Of a DNA stretch of 64,000 nucleotides, positions 30,605 to 41,685 are shown in pieces. The notes below the pieces were generated by a model that searched no databases, was not told the DNA's origin, and worked only from the letters and a program-made list of their open reading frames with translations. Position 1 is the first letter of the stretch; each line of letters starts with the position of its first letter. Source of the stretch: Rhodeus uyekii (lineage: Eukaryota > Chordata > Actinopteri > Cypriniformes > Acheilognathidae); contig JAWRVZ010000247.1 in assembly GCA_037043235.1 (NCBI GenBank), forward strand, positions 1 to 64,000, in the 5' to 3' direction. The position numbers and the translations under genes were made by a program.

Positions 30605-31430
30605 TATCAAATGTATGTATGTAACCATAGTTTCCTCAAGAGGGAATGAGATGCTGTGTCAAAACGCTAAGGGAACGCTAAGGCTATCGGGCTGACTCAT
30701 AAGCCAGTCTTGACTATCCATTTCCTCATGGTAGATCTAGATGCGAAATAAACAAACAATTGGTCAGACTTACGCTAGGTTGTAGTCCCAAGAATGTAAG
30801 CATCCAGTTCTCGCACTGGAGAGATCTTGTAGGGTTAGACCTCCTGTTGCTCAATCAGTAGAACATTGGTGTTTACAACTCCAAGATCATTGGTTCGATC
30901 CCAGGGAAAGCAAGAACTGATTCAATGTGCTCCTTGAATGTGCCTTGAAAGCAATGTAAGTCGCTTTGCATAAAAGCGTCTGCCAAATGCATAAATGTAA
31001 ATGTAAGGTACCACAGAGGAAACATGTGACTAGGGGGTCACTGCCAATAGACATGCCTCTAAGAGGTACGTGGTAAGTGGCTATTGCAAACTTTCAGGGT
31101 GGAACTTGAATCTATCTTGCAGGAACTCCAAAATGGTGCCAATCTGGCGAGTAATTGGGTTCACCTACTTTTAACTACACCAAGAAGTGAAGAGTTTCCC
31201 CTCCAGGGCATAGAGTTTCCTCGTGGAGGGAGCTCTGGAGGGGTGGATGGTCTCAACATCCTTGGTTGAGAGGCCAAATTCTCAGAGGACAAGCCCAAAG
31301 TTACCACACTTCTGCGCAAACCACACTCTGCCCAGCCAGCATAGAGCAATCAGTGTGAGATGAACCTTGTCCTGGCGGGTTCTCTCCAGAACTCCCGGCA
31401 TAGCAACTGGGGGAAAAGCATACAGAATGA
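30605..31430 (-). pseudogene. DIRS1-like fragment (recombinase and upstream), split by a SINE
   Basis: The right part (31010-31430, minus strand) reads G-V-L-E-R-T-R-Q-D-K-V-H-L-T-L-I-A-L-C-W, the linker between RNase H and recombinase. The left part (30605-30840) reads ELDAYILG then R-K-S-D-Q-L-F-V and R-K-W-I-V, the recombinase N-terminal part, and the same terminal CATAGTTTCCTCAAGAGGG as at 22.5 kb. The V-SINE at 30841-31006 lies between. Stops and frameshifts throughout. Confidence 0.75.
30841..31006 (+). repeat. V-SINE-type tRNA-derived SINE
   Basis: tRNA head with A box-like TGCTCAATCAGTAGAACATT and B box GGTTCGATCC, then a body and the conserved tail GTCGCTTTGCATAAAAGCGT followed by AAATGTAAATGTAA. 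This tail is characteristic of fish V-SINEs. Confidence 0.85.
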
Positions 31431-31492
31431 ACCCATGACCTTGGCGTTGTTAACACCAACGCTCTACTGATTGAGCTACAGGAAAGCATGAC
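31428..31492 (-). repeat. SINE head fragment, minus strand
   Basis: The complement has TGTAGCTCAATCAGTAGAGC (A box) and a degraded ATGGGTTCATT B box, as in the two other SINE copies; the body is absent. Confidence 0.65.
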
Positions 31493-31764
31493 AGTATCAT
31501 AGACCATAATTTACCTACCTACTACAGTGCAATGCTAACACATTGTGATAGTGATTTAGATTGAAGCTAGCAATGTCAGATTGATAAAACAATAACAATT
31601 TATTTAATTAATCTAATATTGTCTAAGTTGTATTTAGCAATATAAATGAACGTTGAGTTTAAGATCTAAAACAAAAACAAGTCTATTCAAGGTCTATACA
31701 AATGCAATCCACTCAAGCACATGGGAAACAGCCGTGTAAAAGGTTCGTCTGGAAACCAACCTAG

Positions 31765-32566
31765 CTCCAAAAAAACTCCATCTTGAGCTCATCTGTCCAC
31801 AAGACGTTTTCCCAGAAGGATTTTGGTTTCCTCAAGTACATTTTGGCAATCTGTAGTCTTGCTTTTTATGTCCCTGTGTCAGCAGTGGGTCCTCCTGGAT
31901 TTTCTGCCAAAGCGTTTCATTTAATTCAGATGTCAATAGACAGTTTGCGCTGACACTGATGCACCCTGAGCATGTAGGACTCTTGAATTTCTTTAGAAAC
32001 TTGTTTGGGGATGCTTATCCATCATCCGGACTATCCTGCGTTGCAACCTTTCATCAATTTTTCTCTTTCATCCACGTCTAGGGAGATTAGCTGCAGTACC
32101 ATGGGTTGCAAACGTGTTGATAATGTTGTGAACTGTGGACAAAAGAACATCTAGAGCTCTAGAGATGGACTTGAGATTGATTTTTCCACAATTCTGATTC
32201 TCAAGTTCTCTTCTTTTACATTTCTTTTATGCAAAGCATCTTACATTGCATTCAAGAAACACATTGACATGCTAATCAGTTCGTCTCCTCTTTCTATTGT
32301 CCATGCTTAGTGTGGCATACACATAATGCAAAGACTAAGTAATATTGTCTCCTTTTTATCTGCTTTCAGGTGTGATTTTTATATTGCCCACACCTGTTAC
32401 TTGAAATGTAAACCTCCTTTTATCACCTTTTTCACCTCCTTTTTCAAAATACACAAATGGAATAAACACTTGTACAACAAAACGTGTTAATGCAATACTT
32501 TTCTGTGAGTAATACTTGATTTTCTGGAAAAATTATAAGGGTGCTAACAATTTTGGCCATGACTGT
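31765..32566 (-). pseudogene. Tc1-like element, 5' half
   Basis: The minus strand matches the Tc1 copy at 22.7-27.1 kb: terminal GGTGCTAACAATTTTGGCCA at the right end, then noncoding 5' sequence, helix-turn-helix coding remnants near 32000-32230, and V-L-W-T-D-E-L-K-M-E-F-F near 31770-31800. The 3' half is missing. It shows the undamaged order of the site where LTR element 2 entered the sister copy. Confidence 0.8.
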
Positions 32567-32776
32567 ACGAGGTTATCCAACAAAGTTTTTATCAAGGTTG
32601 GTGGAGAGAACTGCACAGCAAAGATTAATGAACTGAAAAAATTTTGGTCTCTTTGACCAACTGGATAGAAACAATATTCCAATTTTGTGCATAAGTTAAA
32701 CTCACAACATTTGATAGAAACTGCTACTGAGGAATAAGTTAGATACCCTTCTATGTGGTTGCTTTCTATATGTTTG

Positions 32777-33258
32777 TGTCACGGAACAGGTAGGGAGGAC
32801 TCAGGAATTACAGGTAAAAGATTCATTTTTAACAAAACAAAGCAAAAAAAACTGCCCTCGATGGGGAAAACATAACTAAACTAATAAACCAAAAACAGAA
32901 CTCAAACCAGGAAAACTGGATGGAACGGCACAAACCAAAACAGAGACATCCAGGGTACCGAGCTGAGGACAGCTGAGAACACTCAAGGGAAACAAGGTAA
33001 CAAGGAGGGCGGAGTACAGACTAACAAGACACGAACACGCAGCCAATGCAGGTTCGCATTGCCATGTGTTCACATGAAGTGGTAAGACAGCATGCAGTAG
33101 TGAACACACCAACTGCGCACAACATGGGTGACATGAAAGCACACAGACACAAGAGTGCACGACATAAACGCTCTCACATAAACACGACAAAGGGGCAGTG
33201 TCACAGCTCTGTCAACCAAAACACTAGAAGCCCAAATGGAAGTGACAAAACCCTGACA
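32777..33258 (-). mobile_element. Solo LTR, 482 bp, imperfect target duplication
   Basis: Read on the minus strand: TGTCAGGGTT...TCCGTGACA. Flanks are GTTTG on one side and ATTTG on the other (four of five bases match). Inner blocks such as CTTGTTTCCCTTGAGTGTT and TTATGTTTTCCCC are shared with the LTR of element 2, so it is a diverged relative. Confidence 0.75.
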
Positions 33259-33292
33259 ATTTGTTCTTGTATGAATTGCATGCATGTATTGC

Positions 33293-33652
33293 TGTCACGG
33301 TCTTGTCTCGTTGTTCACATCCTGGTCCCTTCTATGTGTCTTCCAGGTCCTTCATGCACCTGTCCATGTCTAATCACTACCTCAGTCTTATCAGGTGGTT
33401 CCCATCCTGTGTTTGTTATAAAAGTCCTCTTATATTCCTTTGTCTTGGTCTGTTGAAGTTGAATGGTGTGTGGATGTCTCCCGTGTTCCCCTTTCCGAGT
33501 TTCCGTTTATTCTCCAAGTTAACACTATGAGTGCCATTTTTGTTTATCTTTAAAGTATTTTGTTTTTCGTGTTTATCAGAATGAAGAAGTGTTTTGTTTG
33601 GAACGGGTTCTCCTCGTATTCTCCGCATAGCACACCAGCACTCTCAGTGACA
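33293..33652 (+). mobile_element. 5' LTR of a truncated short LTR element (fourth family)
   Basis: TGTCACGGTC...CAGTGACA, 360 bp, with TTATAAAAG near 33417. It is followed directly by an internal region rather than a target duplication, and the internal region starts with GAAC as in elements 2 and 3. Confidence 0.75.
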
Positions 33653-34000
33653 GAACTATCAACCAGGGCTGGTCTGCCGCAAATGACTGTTTGTTTGTTT
33701 CAAGACGGATTATGAACAACAACTTATGACCATCGCCATGAGGAACAGGGACCTTGACCAGTATGCGCTCAAATTTCTTATCCTTTGCCGGATGACACCA
33801 TTAAAACGCTGTTCTGGATCGTAGCTATCCATCATCTCTTCAGGAAACTGTCGGAGTAGTGTCAGGCCCCGATCCAGACAGCAGAGCGCATTAGCCGTGA
33901 TTCTCCCGAGACCTGGGACCGAGTCCACGCTCCTGAGATCCACTGAGTCCAAACGGGGGGAAGCGAGGCCGGAGGAGGAAAAGGGCGTCCGCTGTGACTT
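33653..34000 (+). pseudogene. Mini-gag fragment of the fourth short LTR element
   Basis: Shifted frames give M-R-N-R-D-L-D-Q-Y-A-L-K-F-L-I-L-C-R then P-D-D-T-I-K-T-L-F-W-I, matching the pattern L-R-x4-L-x2-[YF]-x2-[EKS]-F...D-x-x-[LI]-K-x-L-F seen in elements 2 and 3. Frames are broken, and the proline-rich part and 3' LTR are absent. Confidence 0.6.
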
Positions 34001-34321
34001 CAGTGCTTAACTAAAGTTAAGTTTTCATGACTGTCCATTTAAAGTTCAGTTAACTAAAGTTAAGTTTCACGTCTATCCATTTCAACTAATGTGAAGTTTT
34101 CATTATTAAGTTGAACCAGTTCACAACACTTTATAATTTATCATACAAACTCTTTCAAGTAAAACTAAATTAAAAACACATGCAAAAAAAGAACAAATTA
34201 TAATAAGTTGAGTCAACAAAAGCACTTAGCACCCTGCTATGTTGCCTTGGTATACTGTTTGTTAGGCCTGGCAGGGCAAGGTTAATTCCACCTTGATTAA
34301 TTGTCTTTGAGGATAGACTAT

Positions 34322-34681
34322 TGTCATACAAAGTGGTGCATGTGCGATGTGGAGACAAAGCAAGGAGCAGCAGGTTCTAAACTGAAACACTCTTTATTTA
34401 CGAACTCGAAAACAAAAGAATTAGAACAACCAAAACGGCACGTAACAGTGCAAAACTCGGGATCTTGGAACACGGAGACTAACAGCCACACACGATAAAC
34501 ATCCACGTACGAACATCAACAAGAGACAAAGACATGGGAACACAGGACGGCATTTGTAGCGAGAGCACACATTAGGGACACCTGACAGGACTCGACAAGG
34601 TAATTAACAAGACAGGTGACACAAGGGCACGGAAAGATACAAAGAAAAGACCCGGAAGTGGAACATGATGAGACTGTGACA
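34322..34681 (-). mobile_element. Solo LTR, 360 bp, target duplication ACTAT
   Basis: Minus-strand reading runs TGTCACAGTC...TATGACA, flanked by ACTAT at 34317-34321 and 34682-34686. Contains a TTTATTT/AATAAA-type signal near 34390 (antisense CTCTTTATTTACG). Related in start and layout to the LTR of element 1. Confidence 0.87.
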
Positions 34682-34686
34682 ACTAT

Positions 34687-37172
34687 AGACTTTGAGGTAA
34701 ATTATCTTGGAATTTAGTGCCCAGGGCTACAGTTAGACCGTGACATCAAGTGTTCGGCCATCTGGTAGGCCACCTTGGTAAACTATCTGTGATTAGACAG
34801 TCATTGGCATTGGCAGTATAATATTGCCCAAGGGATGCTGATTTTGACTTAGGCAGGGTTGAGTATGTTTTTTCTACTCCCCTGGGGTCGACAAGGAAAC
34901 ATATTATTATGTGGAAGGATATTTTAATCAATGTGAAGGAATTGACCATTAGCCACCTCCAAAAAAATATTATAAACCAGCGGGGAACTGTGAACTACTG
35001 TCAGAAAAATGTTAGTGGCCGCTTCTGGTCCGATAGAAAAATGAAGAGGAAAACAACTGTAACCACAAATGCATCCGCCAGTGGGCCACCACCATCCGTT
35101 ATCAGCCCACAGGACATATATTAGTTAGAGCGCCTTGAACACTAAAGATTTCGATTTTCATTCTCTATGTTTTCCATTCATCAATGGTGGAAAGACGTAC
35201 AAATACTGGTGCCAAAAAAGTACTTGTAAAGTAAGTATATGCCTCTGTAATCACATGGTGTTTTAATGCATGTGGATGGTCATTTCATTTAATGGCCATG
35301 ATCAATTGTCCACCCCCAAATAGCATTTATCTCCTCAAGGAATGCTCAAATAAACTTGAGCTCAAAATCAAGCTCAAAATCAACCGCTTGCTGTGATCAG
35401 TTCTCTGAAATAAACACTGACCACTATAACCACCAGATGGCAGCAAAGGGCCCCTCATTCTGCTCAACAACAGTTCTTTTCAAGGGTTGTTCAATTTAAA
35501 TCAAATTTAGATATTTTAAAATCAATAAAAAGTTTACTCCATTCATTCATTTGAAGTATGTTTTTGAAATAATATTACAATATGTCTACGCTGAAACATG
35601 AAGATTATGTTTTAAAGGTGAAACCTGGAATAAGCATTTTCTTACCTATCATTTATTTCAGATACCCATATTCACCACAATAAACCTGAAAATTTCTAAG
35701 AGTAAGCATTTGGTTACTTATCATTCATTTAAAATATCTATATGTAAAAGACAAATGCTCACACACACACACACACACACACACACATTGTAGATCTCCT
35801 CATTCTGTACAACCTTGCCTCAAGAACTACTGTTTGTCAATCAAACTGTTCAATAAATATTGAAGAATATATATAAAAAACACACTTTTGCGAACTGGTC
35901 CTAGGTTTTTCGCTCAACCTCAATAAAACCAATGCAGTACAATTTTCTGAACTCTCTAGAACTTTATCAAGAAAATGCAACTTTAGCCTTTGGGTAGCAA
36001 CAACAGGGTCATTTATAAAATGGGTATGCCAAGTGCATGCAAACGCCTAGCTACAAAAAAATAAATAAATAGTGGAGCACATGCAACATGATTCTACACA
36101 ATTCTGCAAAAGATCGGACAACAGCAGGCGATGTAACTGAATATATATAGGCGATATGAAAAACTTTCAAAAATTGTTAAATTACATTTTGGATGTTTCA
36201 TCTATAATCTAAGTGGTCACATCTTGCTAAATAAAACAATAACATTTCACACGTTGGCTTAAAGTCCCTACAGATTATAAACATTGTAATTCCTTTTATA
36301 CACACTTTACATTGCCTTCACTACTGTAAATAAGCCCTGGATTTTTGCACTAAATCACTACCTTTTGCATTAATCCATTACCCTAGTGGGCCTTTGGTTG
36401 CTCCCCAGTTTTGCGTTATACTGCTATTCTGAGCATCTGGATCTTGGTGTCCCTTGTCTTGGTTTTCAGATCATGTCTTCTTTTGCCCTGGAAATCCTAA
36501 TTTGCCTGTATTTTGGACACTATCTTAGGTTGGGATTGTTTGCTCTATGGTTTTGACTTAATGTCTATTAAATGATTTACAAATCTGGATTGTGGCTGTA
36601 AAAGATTAGTTTGGATCATCAACCATCTCAGACCAGTTTTTGATCAATACATTTCCACCTTTTCTGGATCTTTTTTGAATCAGAAACACCATCAGCTTTG
36701 CTCACAGATATTACAAATTTAAATGAACTTGTTTGGCTGTTTTTGACATTTTGGTGATATTAACTTATTTTTAAAAGAATAAGTAGTCAGGTATGCACTC
36801 TCTCCAAACTTAAAAAAAGCTGTTTGGTAAAAAAATATATTTTAAGTGCCAGTAGTTTAACATATCCCCTAAAGAAATCAATTCATGCTGGATTTTTAAA
36901 AAAAGAAGAAAAAATGCCAAACATTTTCTGGAGTAGGATCCGTCTTAATGTGTGTATTCTTTTAAACAATGTTTAAAGATCTTTGTGTCAATTTTTAATC
37001 AATGATGTATTTAATTGTATATAAAATGCAAATCAAATATTTTTTCTCACATTTCCCAAAACCACACTGATATTTTAGTTTATTGAAATATAAAATAAAG
37101 TGTGAATTACACTCAATCCACTGATTTGACTCCCGTGATGTTTTCAGATATTTCCAAGGGAATTGTTCTCAC
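34687..37172. other. Unassigned; (CA)n at 35758-35786
   Basis: AT-rich sequence with one CA microsatellite. I looked on the minus strand for the missing C-terminal exons of the SLC7 gene and did not recognise any. A lone open frame at 34909-35124 has no recognisable similarity. Confidence 0.45.
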
Positions 37173-38407
37173 CATGTGTCCCTCTCTCGCTGCTGCGTAA
37201 CACACTCGTCCTCCACCGAAAAAAGATCCATTTAGAGAACCAAAGGCTGAGAGTGCTGCAGCAATGGACATCAGCCAGCCCCAACCTCCTAATACTTTAT
37301 TCCTTTCACAAGAAACAAACACACCATAAAACAAAAATCCTTGTCCCAACATGAATATCAACATCGCGTAAAATAATACAGTATAGCATTTAATGGGTTT
37401 GAGTACATCATGCTAAATCACACAATCATATGATCTAAAGAGATATATTCTGCCTTACCCCCAAGTGACAGCTACTGCACTGGATGATATCATCTCTGTG
37501 GGGGTCAGAACGACAAGAAAACTGACATTGACCAGGAGGTACAGAATCGTTACCATGGGAATAGCAATCATCAGTGCCCTTGGCAGGTTCACCTGAAAGA
37601 CAAAATCACTCCATGTGTTACCTTAATCATATAATAATATCATTTTACTTCACTTCATCTGTCTATACTGTCAAAATCATAACATTGTAGAATCTCACCT
37701 CTGGTCTTTTCACCTCCTCAGTAACGATGTTTAATTTGTGCCAGCCAGAATATGACCACAAGCACTGATATAGTGCCATTCCAGTGGTGCTGATGCCAAG
37801 CTTTGTGCCTGCAAAGGCACTTTCTAGATTACCGAGGCTTCCATAGTTTCCCTGGACAAGTGTTGCTATTCCTCCAATAACTATTATTATTAGACCTACA
37901 AATTTGGCCACCATAAAGATCACCTGAGTAGCCAGTAAAACGTACATTTAGGATGTTGGTAGTTGCAATCACCAAGACACATGCTGCGGCAATACACTTT
38001 ACCACTACTATGGGTGGTGTACAGCCTGGGTAAAATGGTGCCACAGCATATTTTGCGAAGCTCAGAGAACCAGCAATAGTCGAAAATGGTTTAATCAAAA
38101 ACATGGTTGTAAAGACCACAAAAAATGCAGGACAAGGTCCATAAATTCGCAAGATATAGATATAGTCGCCCCCGGATTCTCTGATTATGGTGCTCATCTC
38201 AGCAAATGAGAAAGCAATACACATGCATACTATACCACACACTGCCCAGATGATCAAGCTTGCCCCTGAACTCCCAACATACCCCAGTACAAACTGTGGA
38301 GACATAAAAATTCCTGAACCTATCATGACGCCTGCAACCAAAGAGACAGCACTGGGGAGCCCTAACTCCCGTCTTAGAGTCAGCTTTTTGTTTTCTACAG
38401 TTTTCAT
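37173..38407 (-). pseudogene. SLC7-family amino acid transporter, frameshifted and C-terminally incomplete
   Basis: Exon A (37699-38407) starts MKTVENKKLTLRRELG and covers the first half: G-S-G-I-F-M-S-P-Q (substrate-binding G-S/A-G motif of TM1), E-S-G-G-D-Y, A-P-F-Y-P-G-C (Cys that in this family links to the heavy chain) and V-T-E-E-V-K-R-P-E. A +1/-2 frameshift lies near 37945. Exon B (37459-37592) encodes V-N-L-P-R-A-L-M-I-A-I-P then T-P-T-E-M-I-S-S-S-A-V-A-V-T-W-G; exon C (37173-37302) S-A-F-G-S-L-N-G-S-F-F and A-A-R-E-G-H-M. All junctions have GT/AG sites in matching phase. TM8-12 are not found. Closest in feel to SLC7A9/A11/A13; one large first exon favours an SLC7A13-like gene. Confidence 0.8.
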
Positions 38408-38838
38408 TGTGCTGGATTGCCAAGAGGAAACCGTCGTGCCTCAGACCTTTGATTCTGAAGAAGAAGAAGAAATGAAGAAAGAGAAGTGCTTCAACAAGAT
38501 CAAAGTTCTTGTTCAATATTAACTACTTTAGCAGCAGAAGGTCTCATGACTTCACTATATGTCGGATTTAACAAATCGACTTCTCTTCTTGTGGAAATAT
38601 ATGTGATTCCTGATAAATAACATTGTGTAACCTCCGTAATCTGTTGTTCCATTGCAACTGTTCACAGTTCATGGAATTGTACTTGATAAGTTATCTAAGT
38701 GTACACCTTGCTGATTTATTTAACATTATTCGGTTGTAGGACAGTTCAAGTGCCATGAAATAAATCATCAAGCAACAGATCTGGATAATCATTTCTGCAA
38801 GATTGCATCACACACTGAAATAGTTGGGTGTTTCAAGA
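38408..38838. other. Upstream region of the SLC7 gene, no element recognised
   Basis: Contains a GAAGAAGAAGAAG purine run directly upstream of the start codon (probably 5' untranslated) and otherwise ordinary AT-rich sequence. Confidence 0.4.
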
Positions 38839-39280
38839 GTCAAGTCAAGTCACCTTTATTTCTATAACACTTTTACAATACAGATTGTTTCAAAGCAGCT
38901 TCACAGTGGTCACATGAAAACATTATAAACAAAGTGTGTTTGAACAGCAACTCTAAAAGAGCAGGCAGATTAATACAATTAATGAATTTTAAGTGTTAAG
39001 TTTCCCCAACTGAGCAAGCCATAGGCGACAGCGGCAAGGAACCAAAACTCCGGCAGGTGACGTAACGAATGAAGAATAGAATGGAGAAAAAACCTTGGGA
39101 GAAACCAGGCTCAGTCGGGGGACCAGTTCTCCTCTGGCCAACAGCCAAACATTTCAGGTCAGAAATCAGATTGAGATCTGGACTCTCAAAATATTTAATC
39201 TAGTTCCATCTGGTTTGAGATGGGTTCATGATCTTCAAAGGGAAGGGTCTAGATTCACGATCTCTGCAGACACTTCAGGG

Positions 39281-39281
<1 letters not shown>
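38839..39281 (-). mobile_element. L2 LINE 3' UTR fragment
   Basis: Begins with the complement of the TGACTTGACTTG tail and continues through the L2 3' UTR blocks also present at 21.0-21.4 kb (GAACTGGTCCCCCGACTGAG in complement). Ends against a (TG)n run at 39282-39312. Confidence 0.88.
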
Positions 39282-39315
<34 letters not shown>

Positions 39316-39632
39316 TGAATCTACTCGTGAATGCCACCACGTTCCATGCTTATTAGTCATTATTTTAAAACATTCTTTTGAGAAGTCCACATTTGGTTCA
39401 TTCTTTGAATTTGTATCACTCGTGATTGTGTAATTTACTAAATTACCTATAGAAGAATCTATTTTCTTCTAAATCCCACGTGGTCACCACGCCCTGCCTT
39501 TATTCGTCAATAAATGTCTTTCTTTTGGACTACCGTATTTTCCGCATTATAAGGCGCACCTAAAAGCCTTAAATTTTCTTATGTGTGCACTGAGTTCCAA
39601 AATGTGTAAACATGTTGTTGTGTGACTTTGGT
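39282..39632. other. (TG)n and a DNA-transposon-like terminus
   Basis: A TG microsatellite at 39282-39312. At 39531-39580 CCGTATTTTCCGCATTATAA followed by GGCGCACC resembles a terminus I recall from widespread fish DNA transposons; the other end is not visible. Confidence 0.4.
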
Positions 39633-41198
39633 AAGTCAAGTCACCTTTACTTATATAGCGCTTTTTACAATACAGATTGTTTCAAAGCGGCTTTACATTG
39701 GTCACACGAAAACATTATAAACAAAGTTTGTTTGGCTTAACGGCAGCCTTAAAAGAGCAGGCAAATTAATACAATTGATGAATATTAAGTGCTAAGTTAT
39801 GATTATTGATCGATTTGACTGATTGATAGTTTGATTATTATATTGATAAAAAAATATAATATTAAGTCTAATTTGGTCCGATTGGAGATGGGTTCATGAT
39901 CTACACAGGGGAGGGTTTAGTAGAGTCATGGTCTCTACGCAGACACTTCAGGGCAGTGCTGTGCTCGTGTCCAGGTGCAGGTCCTTCATCTGATCTGGAT
40001 ACGGCCCGGATCCGGCTGACCACGGTAACCTCGGAATAAACAGAGACCAATATCAGCGTAGATGCCATTCTTCTTCTGATGTATCGAGTACATCAGATGC
40101 TATGAGAATGTTCCCGGTTCCGGCTGACCTAAATTATGCAGCCTAACAATCATTTTACATGATTTGGATTAAATTGTATGTATAATGTGTTATGTGTATG
40201 CCAGGTTGAAGAGATGTGTTTTTAGTCTAGATTTAAACTGACAGAGTGTGTCTGCTTCCCGAACTGTATTAGGAAGACTGTTCCAGAGTTTAGGAGCTAA
40301 ATAGGAAAAAGATAGAATAAAAAGCAATGGTCCTAGTACTGAACCTTGAGGAACTCCATACTGAACCCGTGATCGATACGACATCTCCTCATTTACTGCT
40401 ACAAACTGATAACGGTCAGATAAGTACGATTTGAACCAGGCTAATGCAACTCCACTAATGCCAACATAGTTTTCAAGTCTATTTAGAAGGATTTTGTGGT
40501 CGATTGTATCAAATGCAGCACTAAGGTCCAGTAACACTAACAGAGAAAAAAGGTAGATTTGATATCGGCCTTTAATTAACTAATTCTGTAGGATCAAGTT
40601 GTGTTTTTTCATAAGCGGTTTAATTACGGCTAGTTTAAAGGTTTTTGGTCCGTATCCTAATGAAAAAGATGAATTAACAATATTAAGAAGAGGATCTATG
40701 ATTTCTGGAAGCATCTCTTTCAGTAGCTTAGTTGGCATTGGGTCTAGCATACATGTTGTTGATTTTGATGATTTAACGAGTTTAGATAATTCTTCCTCCC
40801 CAATAGCAATGAAGGAGTGGAGTTTTTCTTCAGGGACACTAAAATTTACTGTATTTTGTGATATTGTAGTAGACGGTTGCATGGTTATATTTTCTCTCTA
40901 ATATTATGAATTTTGCAATTAAAGAAGTCCATGAAGTCATTAATGCTGTGCTGTTTTAAAGCATCTGGGGTTGAGGCTTTATTTCTTGTTAGTTTAGTCA
41001 CTGTATCAAATAAATACCTAGGGTTGAATTTGTTTTCTTCTAAGAGGGTAGAAAAGTAAGCAGATCTAGCTGATCTTAAGGCCTTTTTGAATGCAATAGA
41101 GCTGTCTTTCCAAGAAATGCGAAAAACCTCAAGCGTAGTTTTTTTCCAGCTCCGCTCCATTTTTCTGGCTGCTCTCTTGAGGGCCCGTGTGTGTTCGA
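39633..41198 (-). pseudogene. L2 LINE ORF2 with two internal deletions plus 3' UTR
   Basis: The 3' tail and UTR occupy 39633-40189. The ORF2 pieces read (5' to 3') R-A-L-K-R-A-A-R-K-M-E-R-S-W (41.2 kb), the DPMPTKLLKEMLPEI region (40.7 kb), then L-L-D-L-S-A-A-F-D-T-I-D-H (40.5 kb), G-V-P-Q-G-S-V-L-G-P-L-L-F-I-L, then directly S-F-S-Y-L-A-P-K-L-W to the end. One deletion removes the part between N-Y-R-P-I-S and motif A; the other removes Y-A-D-D and the thumb. Thus also catalytically dead, but with different deletions from the copy at 10.6 kb. Confidence 0.9.
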
Positions 41199-41685
41199 CA
41201 TGACATGACAAGTCACGTGACATACATCGCATCACGTAGGGTTTAACTTGTTTAGTTCCACTAGTTTAGAAAGCGGGAGCTATCATTTGTATTTTTGGTT
41301 TTTAGTTAGAGTAGTTAGCCGAAGATTTGTTTTTGTTTCTCTTTCTCGATAAGAGGTTATTTTTGGTTCTAGGAAGCTAATGTTTTGTTCTGTTTATTTC
41401 TTTGCTTTCGCCCCGCTTATTGTCTTTCACATTCTTTGTCATGTTTAATGCTTGTAAATACTGTTTATTTTTATTTAATCGTTTCATTACATGTTTTGTT
41501 GGTGATTGTTAATAGGTGATTATTTTTTCAACACTGAAATTAATTTTGATTTCATCTTGACTCCGTTTCATTTATCCCTTCCTAATGTTACAGATCGACA
41601 TTTCTTACTTTGAATTAGCGCGACATTATTTATATTTACCTTTTCTTTACTTTTGGTGTTACGTTCCTATCCTCCTAGATTAACA
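41199..41685. other. Unassigned T-rich sequence, possibly retroelement LTR or leader
   Basis: Resembles 4640-5400 in style (CTCGATAAGAGG, T-rich runs). Inserted between the L2 5' break and the Rex1 segment. Ends not determined. Confidence 0.3.

Noticed and set aside
33046..33456. Frames of 71-136 residues on both strands
   Set aside because: They fall across two LTRs and their spacer, so they are noncoding regulatory repeats.
40599..40901. 100-residue plus-strand frame
   Set aside because: Antisense of the L2 ORF2 on the minus strand, with the same shadow at 10988-11200.
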